A stretch of 7,881 bases of DNA from Pseudomonadota bacterium (GTDB taxonomy: Bacteria; Pseudomonadota; Gammaproteobacteria; Xanthomonadales; Xanthomonadaceae): NCBI GenBank assembly GCA_023430045.1, contig JAEZCF010000083.1, positions 1 through 7,881 of the forward strand. Direction: 5' to 3'. Position numbers and translations under genes: made by a program. Under the pieces are notes generated by a model that worked only from the letters and a program-made list of their open reading frames with translations, made no database searches and was not told the DNA's origin. This document shows positions 1-5,655 of this stretch, one piece after another (position 1 is the stretch's first letter; the number at the start of each line of letters is the position of its first letter).

Positions 1-7
1 CCCCAAT

Positions 8-28
8 GGGGGGTGGGGCGGGGCGCGG
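8..28 (+). other. G-rich tract at window edge
   Basis: Runs of six, four and four G separated by single T or C, followed by CGCGG, lie just before the REP pair. CCCC at 1-4 could pair with part of the first G run. With only three runs of three or more G, it is a weak G-quadruplex candidate. The window edge hides what precedes it, so it may belong to the terminator or intergenic DNA of an upstream gene. Confidence 0.3.
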
Positions 29-50
29 CCGGCCAAGCCAGAGGGGCGGC

Positions 51-73
51 AGCCGGGCGGAGCCCGGCTCTAC
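51..73 (-). repeat. GTAG-type REP hairpin, copy 1 (SMAG-like)
   Basis: Read on the minus strand this is GTAG, then AGCCGGGC, TCC, GCCCGGCT: a perfect 8-bp stem with a 3-base loop and the GTAG tetranucleotide at its foot. This is the architecture of the SMAG REP elements of Stenotrophomonas maltophilia, which are scattered between genes and thought to be moved by RAYT (REP-associated tyrosine) transposases. A second copy in the same orientation lies 46 bases away. Assignment to SMAG is by recalled pattern, not by a database match. Confidence 0.75.
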
Positions 74-96
74 GTGCGGCAATCCGCAGGGTCGGC

Positions 97-119
97 AGCC
101 GGGCAGAGCCCGGCTCTAT
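97..119 (-). repeat. GTAG-type REP hairpin, copy 2 (ATAG variant)
   Basis: It has the same 8-bp stem as copy 1 (AGCCGGGC / GCCCGGCT) with loop TCT on the minus strand. The tetranucleotide is ATAG instead of GTAG. GCCGACC follows the stem on the minus strand, where copy 1 has GCCGCCC, so similarity extends past the stem. Tandem same-direction REPs like this could act as mRNA-stabilising or terminator structures for an upstream gene outside the window. Confidence 0.7.
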
Positions 120-132
120 ATGACCGATGGGC

Positions 133-162
133 TAGGCACGGCAGGTCGCACAGGCCTACCAT
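133..162 (+). promoter_or_regulatory. weak candidate promoter of the S9 peptidase gene
   Basis: TAGGCA at 133-138 (four of six matches to TTGACA) and TACCAT at 157-162 (-10-like) are 18 bases apart. They would place the transcription start near 169, leaving a leader of about 23 bases before the ATG at 192. Both hexamers lie in the arms of an imperfect inverted repeat (125-137 and 154-164). The match is modest, and the gene could instead be transcribed from further upstream. Confidence 0.25.
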
Positions 163-191
163 CGATGTTTTGCCGTCCTGCGGAGAACCCG

Positions 192-2270
192 ATGAAATTC
201 CGTCATGCCCTGTTGCCGTTGAGCCTGCTCGCGGCGCTGCCCACCGTGACTGCTGCCCGTGGCCTCGATGTCCGCGACATGATTGCCATGGACCGGGTGT
301 CCGCGCCGGTGCTGACCGCCGATGGCGGTACCGTGGTGTTCGCCAAGCGCAGTGTCGATGCCCAGCAGAAGGCCAGCAGCGCGTTGTTCGTGCGCAACCT
401 GCGCACCCGCGATGCGGCACCGCCGAAGCAGCTCACCCCGACCGGCTGGAACGTCAATTCGGCCTCGCTGTCCGCCGATGGCCGCACCGTTTATTTCCTC
501 AGCGCGAAGAATGGCAGCCAGCAGCTGTACGCACAGTCGCTGGACGGTGCCGCGCCGCGCCAGCTGACCGATTTCCCGGTGGACGTGGACAGCTACCACG
601 TGTCGCCCCAGGACGACCGCGTGCTGTTCAGTGCCGGCGTCTACCAGGACTGTGGCTCGGACCTGGCCTGCACCGAAAAGAAACTCGCCACCGCCAAGGA
701 CACCAAGGCCAGTGGCCAGGTGTTCGATTCGATGTTCGTGCGGCACTGGGACACCTGGAACGACGGCCGCCGCAACACGTTGTTCGTCGCGCCGCTGCCG
801 GCTGGCAAGGCCGCAGCGGTGAAGGGCGCTTCGGCGTTGAGCGCCACGCTGGCCGGCGATGCACCGTCCAAGCCGTTCGGTGGCAATGATGATTTCGCCT
901 GGTCGCCGGATGGGCGCAGCGTGGTGGCCAGCATCCGCGTGGCCGGTCGCGAGGAGCCGTGGTCGACCAACTTCGACCTGTACCGCTTCGATGCCGACGG
1001 AAAGTCCGCGCCGGTCAACCTGACCGCCGCCAACAAGGCGTGGGATGCCGGCCCGGTGTTCAGTGCCGACGGCCGTACGCTGTTCTACCGCGCGATGAAG
1101 CGCCCCGGCTTCGAGGCCGATCGCTTCGGGCTGATGGCGCTGGACCTGGCCACCGGCACCCGCCGTGAGATTGCTGCGGACTGGGACCGTTCGGCGGGTG
1201 GCATCGTGCTTTCGGCGGATGGCAACACCATTTACACCACCGCCGACGAGATGGGCGAGCACCCGTTGTTCGCCGTGGACGTGGCCAGCGGCAAGGTGCA
1301 GAAGCTGGTGGGCGAGGGCAGCGTGTCGGCGGTGGACGTGGCCGGCAACAGTGTTGCGATCACCCGCAACAGCCTGAAGAGCAACGACCAGCTGCTGGTG
1401 GGCATGCTGCCCGCCGCCGGCCAGGACATGGGCGAACTGCGCGCGCTGACGCCTGCCGCCGGCGACGTGCTGAAGGACGTGTCTTTCGGTGATTTCGAGC
1501 AGTTCTCGTTCAAGGGCTGGAACAACGACACCGTGCACGGTTATGTGGTCAAGCCGCACGATTACCAGGAAGGCAAGTCGTATCCGGTGGCCTTCCTGAT
1601 CCACGGTGGCCCGCAGGGCAGCTTCGGCAACGGCTGGAGCTACCGCTGGAATCCGCAGACGTATACCGGCCAGGGCTACGCCGTGGTGATGATCGATTTC
1701 CACGGCTCCACCGGCTATGGCCAGGCGTTCACCGATGCGATCAGCCAGCACTGGGGCGACCGCCCGCTGGAAGACCTGCAGAAGGGCTGGGATGCGGCGC
1801 TGAAGAAGTATTCGTTCCTGGACGGCGACAAGGCCTGTGCGCTGGGCGCCAGCTACGGTGGCTTCATGGTCAACTGGATCGCCGGCAACTGGAACAGCCC
1901 GTTCAAGTGCCTCGTCAACCACGATGGTGTGTTCGACCAGCGCATGATGGGCTATGCCACCGAAGAGCTGTGGTTCACCGAGTGGGAGCAGGGCGGTACG
2001 CCGTACGAGAAGGCGGCGAACTACGAGAAGTTCAACCCGGTCAACCACGTGGCGGACTGGAAAAAGCCGATCCTGATCATCCACGGGCAGCAGGATTTCC
2101 GCATTCCGGTGGAACAGGGCCTGGCGGCGTTTACTGCGGCGCAGCGCCAGGGTATCGAATCGAAGTTCCTGTATTTCCCGGATGAGAACCATTGGGTGCT
2201 GAAGCCGGCCAACAGTGTGTTGTGGCATGACACGGTCAACGGCTGGCTGAAGCAGCACATCGGCCAGTAA
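192..2270 (+). CDS. exported S9 family serine peptidase (DPP5/acylaminoacyl-peptidase-like)
   Basis: A 692-residue prolyl-oligopeptidase-family enzyme, expected to release dipeptides or acyl-amino acids from peptides in the periplasm or outside the cell. Residues 1-22 form a signal peptide (basic start, leucine-rich core, V-T-A cleavage site). An N-terminal beta-propeller is shown by PD40-type blades with S-[AP]-D-G near residues 94, 238, 291 and 341. The alpha/beta-hydrolase domain starts near 435, with an oxyanion HGGP at 471-474. The catalytic triad is Ser554 (G-A-S-Y-G-G), Asp635 and His667 (E-N-H-W). Cysteines 154/160 and 549/573 could form disulfides, fitting export. The F-V-R-H-W-D-T-W stretch before the middle of the propeller recalls DPP5-type S9C enzymes. 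The ATG at 192 is chosen because GGAG lies six bases upstream and the signal peptide begins there; the frame is open back to 6, but that part would be encoded by REP DNA. Exact specificity is inferred. It is a single gene with its own hairpin downstream. Confidence 0.95.
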   Translation: MKFRHALLPLSLLAALPTVTAARGLDVRDMIAMDRVSAPVLTADGGTVVFAKRSVDAQQKASSALFVRNLRTRDAAPPKQLTPTGWNVNSASLSADGRTVYFLSAKNGSQQLYAQSLDGAAPRQLTDFPVDVDSYHVSPQDDRVLFSAGVYQDCGSDLACTEKKLATAKDTKASGQVFDSMFVRHWDTWNDGRRNTLFVAPLPAGKAAAVKGASALSATLAGDAPSKPFGGNDDFAWSPDGRSVVASIRVAGREEPWSTNFDLYRFDADGKSAPVNLTAANKAWDAGPVFSADGRTLFYRAMKRPGFEADRFGLMALDLATGTRREIAADWDRSAGGIVLSADGNTIYTTADEMGEHPLFAVDVASGKVQKLVGEGSVSAVDVAGNSVAITRNSLKSNDQLLVGMLPAAGQDMGELRALTPAAGDVLKDVSFGDFEQFSFKGWNNDTVHGYVVKPHDYQEGKSYPVAFLIHGGPQGSFGNGWSYRWNPQTYTGQGYAVVMIDFHGSTGYGQAFTDAISQHWGDRPLEDLQKGWDAALKKYSFLDGDKACALGASYGGFMVNWIAGNWNSPFKCLVNHDGVFDQRMMGYATEELWFTEWEQGGTPYEKAANYEKFNPVNHVADWKKPILIIHGQQDFRIPVEQGLAAFTAAQRQGIESKFLYFPDENHWVLKPANSVLWHDTVNGWLKQHIGQ

Positions 2271-2283
2271 GCATGTATCGCGG

Positions 2284-2303
2284 CGCCGCCCCTCCGGGCG
2301 GCG
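2284..2303 (+). terminator. candidate terminator hairpin after the S9 peptidase gene
   Basis: CGCCGCCC and GGGCGGCG form a perfect 8-bp GC stem with loop CTCC, starting 14 bases after the peptidase stop codon. The following bases are TTGTGCGG, so the U-tract is poor. Its position supports a terminator role, but it may rely on Rho or simply protect the 3' end. Confidence 0.55.
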
Positions 2304-2336
2304 TTGTGCGGTCTAGTGTATCGGGCCGCGCGGCTG

Positions 2337-2443
2337 GAGGCGGAGGGCAGGGCTGTGCAGGACCCGCCGTGAACCCATCCATGGGGGCTCGTTTCCGCCC
2401 ATCCAGGGCTCCAACGGTCCTGCACAGCCCTGCCCTCCGCCTC
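2337..2443. repeat. perfect 28-bp inverted repeat with 51-base loop
   Basis: The arm at 2337-2364 (starting GAGGCGGAGGGCAGGG) is the exact reverse complement of the arm at 2416-2443. The 51-base centre holds two related segments on the minus strand: GAGCCCTGGATGGG and GAGCCCCCATGGATGGG. The element sits between two converging genes, so its transcript could fold into a long hairpin from either strand and act as a bidirectional terminator or RNA-stability element. It has no transposase gene and no visible target-site duplication. It may belong to a dispersed family of miniature repeats, but that cannot be seen from one copy. Confidence 0.85.
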
Positions 2444-2475
2444 ATGTCCGTGAGCCTCAGCTCACCCGATGCCCA

Positions 2476-2504
2476 GCATTCTCGGCATTCTGCTCGAACC
2501 GCGC
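2476..2504 (-). repeat. 29-base near-copy of the 3' end of the HExxH gene
   Basis: This segment matches 2616-2644, inside the neighbouring minus-strand gene, at 26 of 29 positions, 140 bases away in the same orientation. In the gene it encodes W-F-E-Q-D-A-E-D-A; here the same frame reads R-F-E-Q-N-A-E-N-A. Homology does not clearly continue on either side. It is most simply read as a fragment of an old partial duplication or of a decayed paralogue. Confidence 0.6.
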
Positions 2505-2534
2505 CGAGTGAAGGCTTGGGCGCTGTTGTTACAT

Positions 2535-2552
2535 GGCGCGTCGCCACGCGCC
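2535..2552 (-). terminator. candidate terminator hairpin after the min/HExxH gene run
   Basis: GGCGCGT-CGCC-ACGCGCC gives a perfect 7-bp stem with a 4-base loop, 23 bases beyond the stop codon of the HExxH gene. On the minus strand it is followed by ATGTAACAACAG, without a T run, so it is not a classical intrinsic terminator. Its position at the end of a five-gene run makes a 3'-end role plausible. Confidence 0.35.
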
Positions 2553-2575
2553 CGGGACGGCCCGCGCCTGCGGTG

Positions 2576-3055
2576 TTACACCGTTGGCAGCCCGCGCTCG
2601 ATCAGCCATGCACGCGCATCCTCGGCATCCTGCTCGAACCACGCTTTTGTGGAACCCAGCCGGTAGGTGTAGCCCCACGCATCCATGTCGGCCATCAGCC
2701 GATCGCTGCCCATACCCGGCAGTTGCCCGGCCAGCACGATCTGCAGGTAACACGTGGCGTCTTCTTCCGGCACCGAATCGGTGGCATCGGTATGCACCAG
2801 CGCACGCCGTTCCGGTGGCAGCACGATCAGATGGCAGGCCTCGTGCAGCATCGAATGCACCGGCGTGTCATCGCGCACGTAGACGTTGCTGGCAATGATG
2901 CCCGCCTCGGGTTCGCCCCAGTAACTGCCTGGGATCGGTTCCCCCGGCGCCACGTGGTGCAGTTCCAGGTCGTGCGCGGCCAGCAGGCGCTGCGCATCGG
3001 CGAAGGCGATGTCGCCGACGCAGGTGACGTTCGGTGTGGGTGCGGAATCAGTCAT
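2576..3055 (-). CDS. uncharacterised small protein with HExxH zincin-like motif
   Basis: A 159-residue protein I do not recognise as a named family. Residues 71-75 read H-E-A-C-H inside a hydrophobic helix (M-L-H-E-A-C-H-L-I-V-L), the HExxH signature of zinc metallopeptidases, where both histidines bind zinc and the glutamate is catalytic. About 22 residues later, E97-E98-D-A-T-C-Y-L-Q could supply a third zinc ligand from a second helix, as in gluzincins. The C terminus (137-155) is an acidic/aromatic helix ending W-L-I-E-R-G. There is no signal peptide or membrane segment, so it is predicted cytoplasmic. It lies 52 bases downstream of minE on the same strand and may be the last gene of that transcript, although a GC-rich hairpin sits in the gap. 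No clear Shine-Dalgarno precedes the ATG. Peptidase activity is inferred from the motif only. Confidence 0.88.
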   Translation of the reverse strand: MTDSAPTPNVTCVGDIAFADAQRLLAAHDLELHHVAPGEPIPGSYWGEPEAGIIASNVYVRDDTPVHSMLHEACHLIVLPPERRALVHTDATDSVPEEDATCYLQIVLAGQLPGMGSDRLMADMDAWGYTYRLGSTKAWFEQDAEDARAWLIERGLPTV

Positions 3056-3067
3056 GCGGACATGTCA

Positions 3068-3100
3068 TCGCCCCGCCCGCGACAGGCGCGGGCAGGGCGG
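3068..3100 (-). other. GC-rich hairpin between minE and the HExxH gene
   Basis: GCCCGCG (3075-3081) and CGCGGGC (3087-3093) form a perfect 7-bp stem with loop ACAGG on the plus strand. Pairing can extend outward over several more G-C pairs with single-base bulges. No T run follows on the minus strand. It could attenuate transcription or cap the minCDE part of the message, setting lower expression for the last gene. Confidence 0.5.
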
Positions 3101-3107
3101 CAATCGA

Positions 3108-3368
3108 TCAGGCCTTCTCAGGCCCTTCCGGCAGGGCCACGGAAATATCCAGTACGTCATGCTGGCCGTCCTTGACCAGGTCCACCTTCACCGCGTCGGC
3201 GTCGATGCTCACGTACTTCTTGATTACTTCCAGCAGCTCGCGCTGCAGCAGCGGCAGGTAATCCGGGCCACCGCGGTGGCTGCGTTCCTGCGCGATGATG
3301 ATCTGCAGGCGGTTCTTCGCGGTTTCGGCGGTGGTCTTCTTCGCTTTGAGGAAATCGAACAGGCCCAT
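3108..3368 (-). CDS. minE: cell division topological specificity factor MinE
   Basis: An 86-residue MinE, close to the 88 residues of the E. coli protein. It binds membrane-bound MinD, stimulates its ATPase and displaces MinC, driving the pole-to-pole Min oscillation that keeps FtsZ rings at mid-cell. The N terminus (M-G-L-F-D-F-L) is the membrane-targeting segment. Residues 17-31 (A-K-N-R-L-Q-I-I-I-A-Q-E-R-S-H) are the anti-MinCD helix/strand that contacts MinD. The remainder, with Y-L-P-L-L and E-V-I-K-K-Y-V-S-I-D, is the dimeric topological-specificity domain. The start lies two bases after the minD stop, with GGAGGG inside the end of minD as ribosome binding site. The two genes are therefore tightly coupled, which fits the fixed MinD:MinE ratio the oscillator needs. 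Confidence 0.98.
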   Translation of the reverse strand: MGLFDFLKAKKTTAETAKNRLQIIIAQERSHRGGPDYLPLLQRELLEVIKKYVSIDADAVKVDLVKDGQHDVLDISVALPEGPEKA

Positions 3369-3370
3369 GC

Positions 3371-4180
3371 TTACCCTCCGAACAGCTTGCTGAAGAAGCC
3401 CTTCTTCTCCACAGTGGTGAAGCGCATCGGCCGCTCCTCGCCCAGGATGCGGCCCACCGCATCGTCATACGCCTGCCCGGCAGCCGATTCGGCATCCAGG
3501 ATGACCGGCTCGCCCTTGTTGGAGGCATTGAGCACATCGCCGGATTCCGGGATGACACCGATCGCCTTCAGGCCCAGTACTTCCTCAACATCGGTGATGC
3601 TCAGCATCTCGCCGCTTTCCACGCGCACCGGGGTATAGCGGGTCAGCAGCAGGAAGGCCGGCACGTCCTGGCCGGATTCGGCCTTGTGGGTCTTCGAATC
3701 CAGCAGGCCGATGATGCGGTCCGAATCGCGCACCGAGGACACTTCCGGATTCACCACCACCACCGCGCGGTCGGCGAAATACATGGCCAGGAACGCGCCC
3801 TTTTCAATGCCGGCCGGCGAATCGCAGATGATGAATTCGAAACCGTCCGCGGCCAGGTCCTTGAGCACCTTGCCGACGCCTTCCTGGGTCAACGCATCCT
3901 TGTCGCGGGTCTGCGAGGCAGCCAGCACGTACAGGTTGTCGAAGCGCTTGTCCTTGATCAGGGCCTGCTTGAGGGTGGCTTCGCCATGTACCACGTTGAC
4001 GAAGTCGTACACCACGCGGCGCTCGCAGCCCATGATGAGGTCAAGGTTGCGCAGGCCGACGTCGAAGTCGATCACGGCCACCTTCTTGCCACGACGTGCC
4101 AGGCCGCAGGCCAGGCTCGCGCTGGTTGTGGTCTTGCCGACGCCGCCCTTGCCAGAGGTGACTACGATGATTTCAGCCAA
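3371..4180 (-). CDS. minD: septum site-determining ATPase MinD
   Basis: A 269-residue ParA/MinD-family ATPase, matching the usual length of about 270. ATP-bound MinD dimerises on the inner membrane, recruits MinC, and is released by MinE. The deviant Walker A motif S-G-K-G-G-V-G-K-T-T is at 9-18, with signature Lys11 and Lys16. D38-F-D40 follows, and the D-S-P-A-G-I-E switch region lies near 120. The last 11 residues (K-K-G-F-F-S-K-L-F-G-G) are the amphipathic membrane-targeting helix. The start is TTG at 4180: it gives M-A-E-I-I-V-V-T-S, in register with E. coli MinD, and AGGAGA sits about seven bases upstream. A longer reading from another TTG at 4219 would add 13 residues unlike MinD and has no binding site. 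It is 35 bases after minC and two before minE. Confidence 0.97.
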   Translation of the reverse strand: MAEIIVVTSGKGGVGKTTTSASLACGLARRGKKVAVIDFDVGLRNLDLIMGCERRVVYDFVNVVHGEATLKQALIKDKRFDNLYVLAASQTRDKDALTQEGVGKVLKDLAADGFEFIICDSPAGIEKGAFLAMYFADRAVVVVNPEVSSVRDSDRIIGLLDSKTHKAESGQDVPAFLLLTRYTPVRVESGEMLSITDVEEVLGLKAIGVIPESGDVLNASNKGEPVILDAESAAGQAYDDAVGRILGEERPMRFTTVEKKGFFSKLFGG

Positions 4181-4215
4181 AGGACTTCTCCTGCTCTTGT
4201 TTGGTTGGAGCTGCG

Positions 4216-5034
4216 TCAATCCAGCGCAGCGATCTTGATCTGGTCCTGTTCCAGCCAGACCTGCACGGCCTTGCCGCGCAGGGTGTCCGGTACATCATCC
4301 AATACTTTGTAGTGGCCTGCGATGGCTACCAGTTCGGCATGGAAATCGCGGCAGAAAATGCGTGCCGCTGTGTTGCCCTGGGCACCGGCCAGCGCGCGAC
4401 CGCGCAGGGTGCCGTAGATATGGATGCTGCCATCGGCAATGACCTCGGCGCCGGCGCCAACGGTAGCCATCACGGTCAGGTCGCAGTTTTCCGCGTACAG
4501 CTGCTGCCCGGAACGCACGTTCGCCAGCTGCATGCGGCCCGGCTTCGGTGCGGTGGCCGCGCCGGCCGCCGGTGCTGCGGCCAGCGCGGCGGCAGCCGGT
4601 GCCGCACGACGGCCATCACGTGCCGGGGCAGCCGGCGCAGCAGCCGGCATTCTTGCCGGTGCGGGTGCCGCTGCCTGTTCGAGCGCTTCGGCGCGTTCGT
4701 ACTGTGCGCGGAATTTGGCCAGCAGGGGCAGGCCAAGCTGCTGCGACAGCACTTCGATTTCGCTGGTGCCGTAGGCCAGCGCCACCGGCAGTACCCCCGC
4801 GCCGCGCAGGCCATCCAGAAGCGCCTGCGCACTGGCCACGTCCGGCGTGCGGCTCAGGCCGCCGAAATCCAGAATGACCGCAGCGCGGCCAAACAGCTTC
4901 GGCGCGCGCGTGACCCGTTCGTTCATTTCCTGCACCAGCCGTGCCACGTCCATCGTGCGCACGCGCAGGTTTGCGATTCCCACCTGGCCGATCTTCAGTT
5001 CACCGGCCTGTTCGTAATCCATGTTCACCGCCAC
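4216..5034 (-). CDS. minC: septum site-determining protein MinC
   Basis: A 272-residue FtsZ-assembly inhibitor recruited to the membrane by MinD. The N-terminal MinC_N domain (about 6-116), which acts on FtsZ, is followed by an alanine/proline-rich linker (about 117-168). The C-terminal beta-helical MinC_C domain (about 173-267) contains the MinD-contact motif R-S-G-Q at 174-177 and the conserved I-Y-G-T-L-R-G-R-A-L-A-G. E. coli MinC has 231 residues; the extra length here is largely linker. The start is uncertain: GTG at 5034 (V-A-V-N-M-D-Y-E), GTG at 5028 or ATG at 5022 are all possible. I chose 5034 because it best fits the N-terminal length recalled for xanthomonad MinC; the GAGGTGG just upstream would suit the ATG at 5022. 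Any of these starts within about 15 bases of the acetyltransferase stop, so translational coupling is likely. It is transcribed with minD and minE. Confidence 0.96.
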   Translation of the reverse strand: MAVNMDYEQAGELKIGQVGIANLRVRTMDVARLVQEMNERVTRAPKLFGRAAVILDFGGLSRTPDVASAQALLDGLRGAGVLPVALAYGTSEIEVLSQQLGLPLLAKFRAQYERAEALEQAAAPAPARMPAAAPAAPARDGRRAAPAAAALAAAPAAGAATAPKPGRMQLANVRSGQQLYAENCDLTVMATVGAGAEVIADGSIHIYGTLRGRALAGAQGNTAARIFCRDFHAELVAIAGHYKVLDDVPDTLRGKAVQVWLEQDQIKIAALD

Positions 5035-5035
5035 C

Positions 5036-5635
5036 TCAGGTCCCCGTCGGCCGCTGTGCCTGCGCCGCCGGCAACTGCCGGCCCCGTGCCCAGGCGACGT
5101 CCGGCAGCTTGCCGCCGTAGGTTTCCTGCACCCACGCATGGCTGCACAGCTGCTTGGTCAGCATGCTGGCACGCACATCGACGTTCGGCATCATGTTCTG
5201 GCCGACTTCGCGGAAACCGAAGCTGCCGTGGAAAAGCAGCGCCGCGTCGGCGCCATGGTCGAGAAACACTTCGCAGGTCAACTGCGGATAGCGCAGCTCG
5301 GCAAAACTCTGTGCATCGGCATAGAAGGCCCGGCCGACGCCACCGCCACGGCGGCGGCTGGCCACCACGATGCGGTCGATATAGAAGAAGCTGCTGTCCA
5401 GGTGCTGCTTGAACCAGGAGAAATTGCTGCTGTCGTGGCCGCTTTCGCTGCCGAAACCGATCAGGAAGCCGGCGAGGTTGCCATCGCGCTCGGCAACGCG
5501 GAAATACTCTGCGGTTTCATAGAACAGGCGCAGGCGGTGCGAATCCAGGGGCAGGATCGCCAGACCGGCATTGTTGTTCAAGGCCAGGACGGAATCGAGC
5601 TCATGCTCGCGCACGTCGCGGATGACAATCGACAT
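5036..5635 (-). CDS. GNAT family N-acetyltransferase
   Basis: A 199-residue protein with the GCN5-related acetyltransferase fold, expected to transfer an acetyl group from acetyl-CoA to an amine. The beta-4 strand F-F-Y-I-D-R-I-V-V (83-91) leads into the acetyl-CoA pyrophosphate-binding loop R-R-R-G-G-G-V-G-R (94-102), the R/Q-x-x-G-x-G motif. Before it is the beta strand L-A-G-F-L-I-G-F-G (54-62). The C-terminal half has V-F-L-D-H-G-A-D-A-A-L-L-F-H-G-S-F-G-F, typical of the last strands. The substrate cannot be told. The ATG at 5635 has CGGAG five bases upstream; the frame is open to 5728, but the extra 31 residues lack family character. Its stop is one base from the chosen minC start, so it is the first gene of the run and probably shares its promoter with minCDE. 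Confidence 0.93.
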   Translation of the reverse strand: MSIVIRDVREHELDSVLALNNNAGLAILPLDSHRLRLFYETAEYFRVAERDGNLAGFLIGFGSESGHDSSNFSWFKQHLDSSFFYIDRIVVASRRRGGGVGRAFYADAQSFAELRYPQLTCEVFLDHGADAALLFHGSFGFREVGQNMMPNVDVRASMLTKQLCSHAWVQETYGGKLPDVAWARGRQLPAAQAQRPTGT

Positions 5636-5655
5636 TGTGACTCCGTGGGGTGATG

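Larger units (their letters stand above)
2271..2575. other. convergent intergenic region with several inverted repeats, no gene
   Basis: About 305 bases lie between the ends of the peptidase gene and the HExxH gene. From left to right it holds the terminator-like stem, a 10-bp palindrome GCCGCGCGGC (2325-2334), the 28-bp inverted repeat (2337-2443), a small hairpin GTGAGC-CTCA-GCTCAC (2450-2465), a 29-base near-copy of the end of the minus-strand gene (2476-2504), and a hairpin at 2535-2552. Short open frames cross it, but none has a credible ribosome binding site or recognisable protein. The stop codon of the minus-strand gene lies in a further palindrome, CGGTGT-T-ACACCG (2571-2583). Confidence 0.7.

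Noticed and set aside
6..191. A 62-residue N-terminal extension of the S9 peptidase frame
   Set aside because: It would be encoded by REP hairpins, is arginine/glycine-rich low-complexity sequence, and would bury the clear signal peptide that starts at 192 behind a good GGAG.
156..2258. 700-residue open frame antisense to the S9 peptidase gene
   Set aside because: It mirrors the peptidase codons in a GC-rich genome, has no recognisable domain, and competes with a gene carrying a full catalytic triad.
2337..2443. Insertion sequence or transposon ends for the 28-bp inverted repeat
   Set aside because: Only 51 bases lie between the arms, no transposase is present and no flanking duplication is visible.
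2273..3175. 300-residue plus-strand open frame across the convergent intergenic region
   Set aside because: It runs through the terminator hairpin, the 28-bp inverted repeat and the antisense of the HExxH gene; composition is typical of non-coding GC-rich DNA.
4181..4219. TTG at 4219 as the minD start
   Set aside because: It adds 13 residues unlike MinD and has no ribosome binding site, whereas the TTG at 4180 gives the standard N terminus with AGGAGA upstream.
4201..5412. 403-residue plus-strand open frame over minC and the GNAT gene
   Set aside because: Arg/Ala/His-rich shadow of two well-identified minus-strand genes, with no motif of its own.
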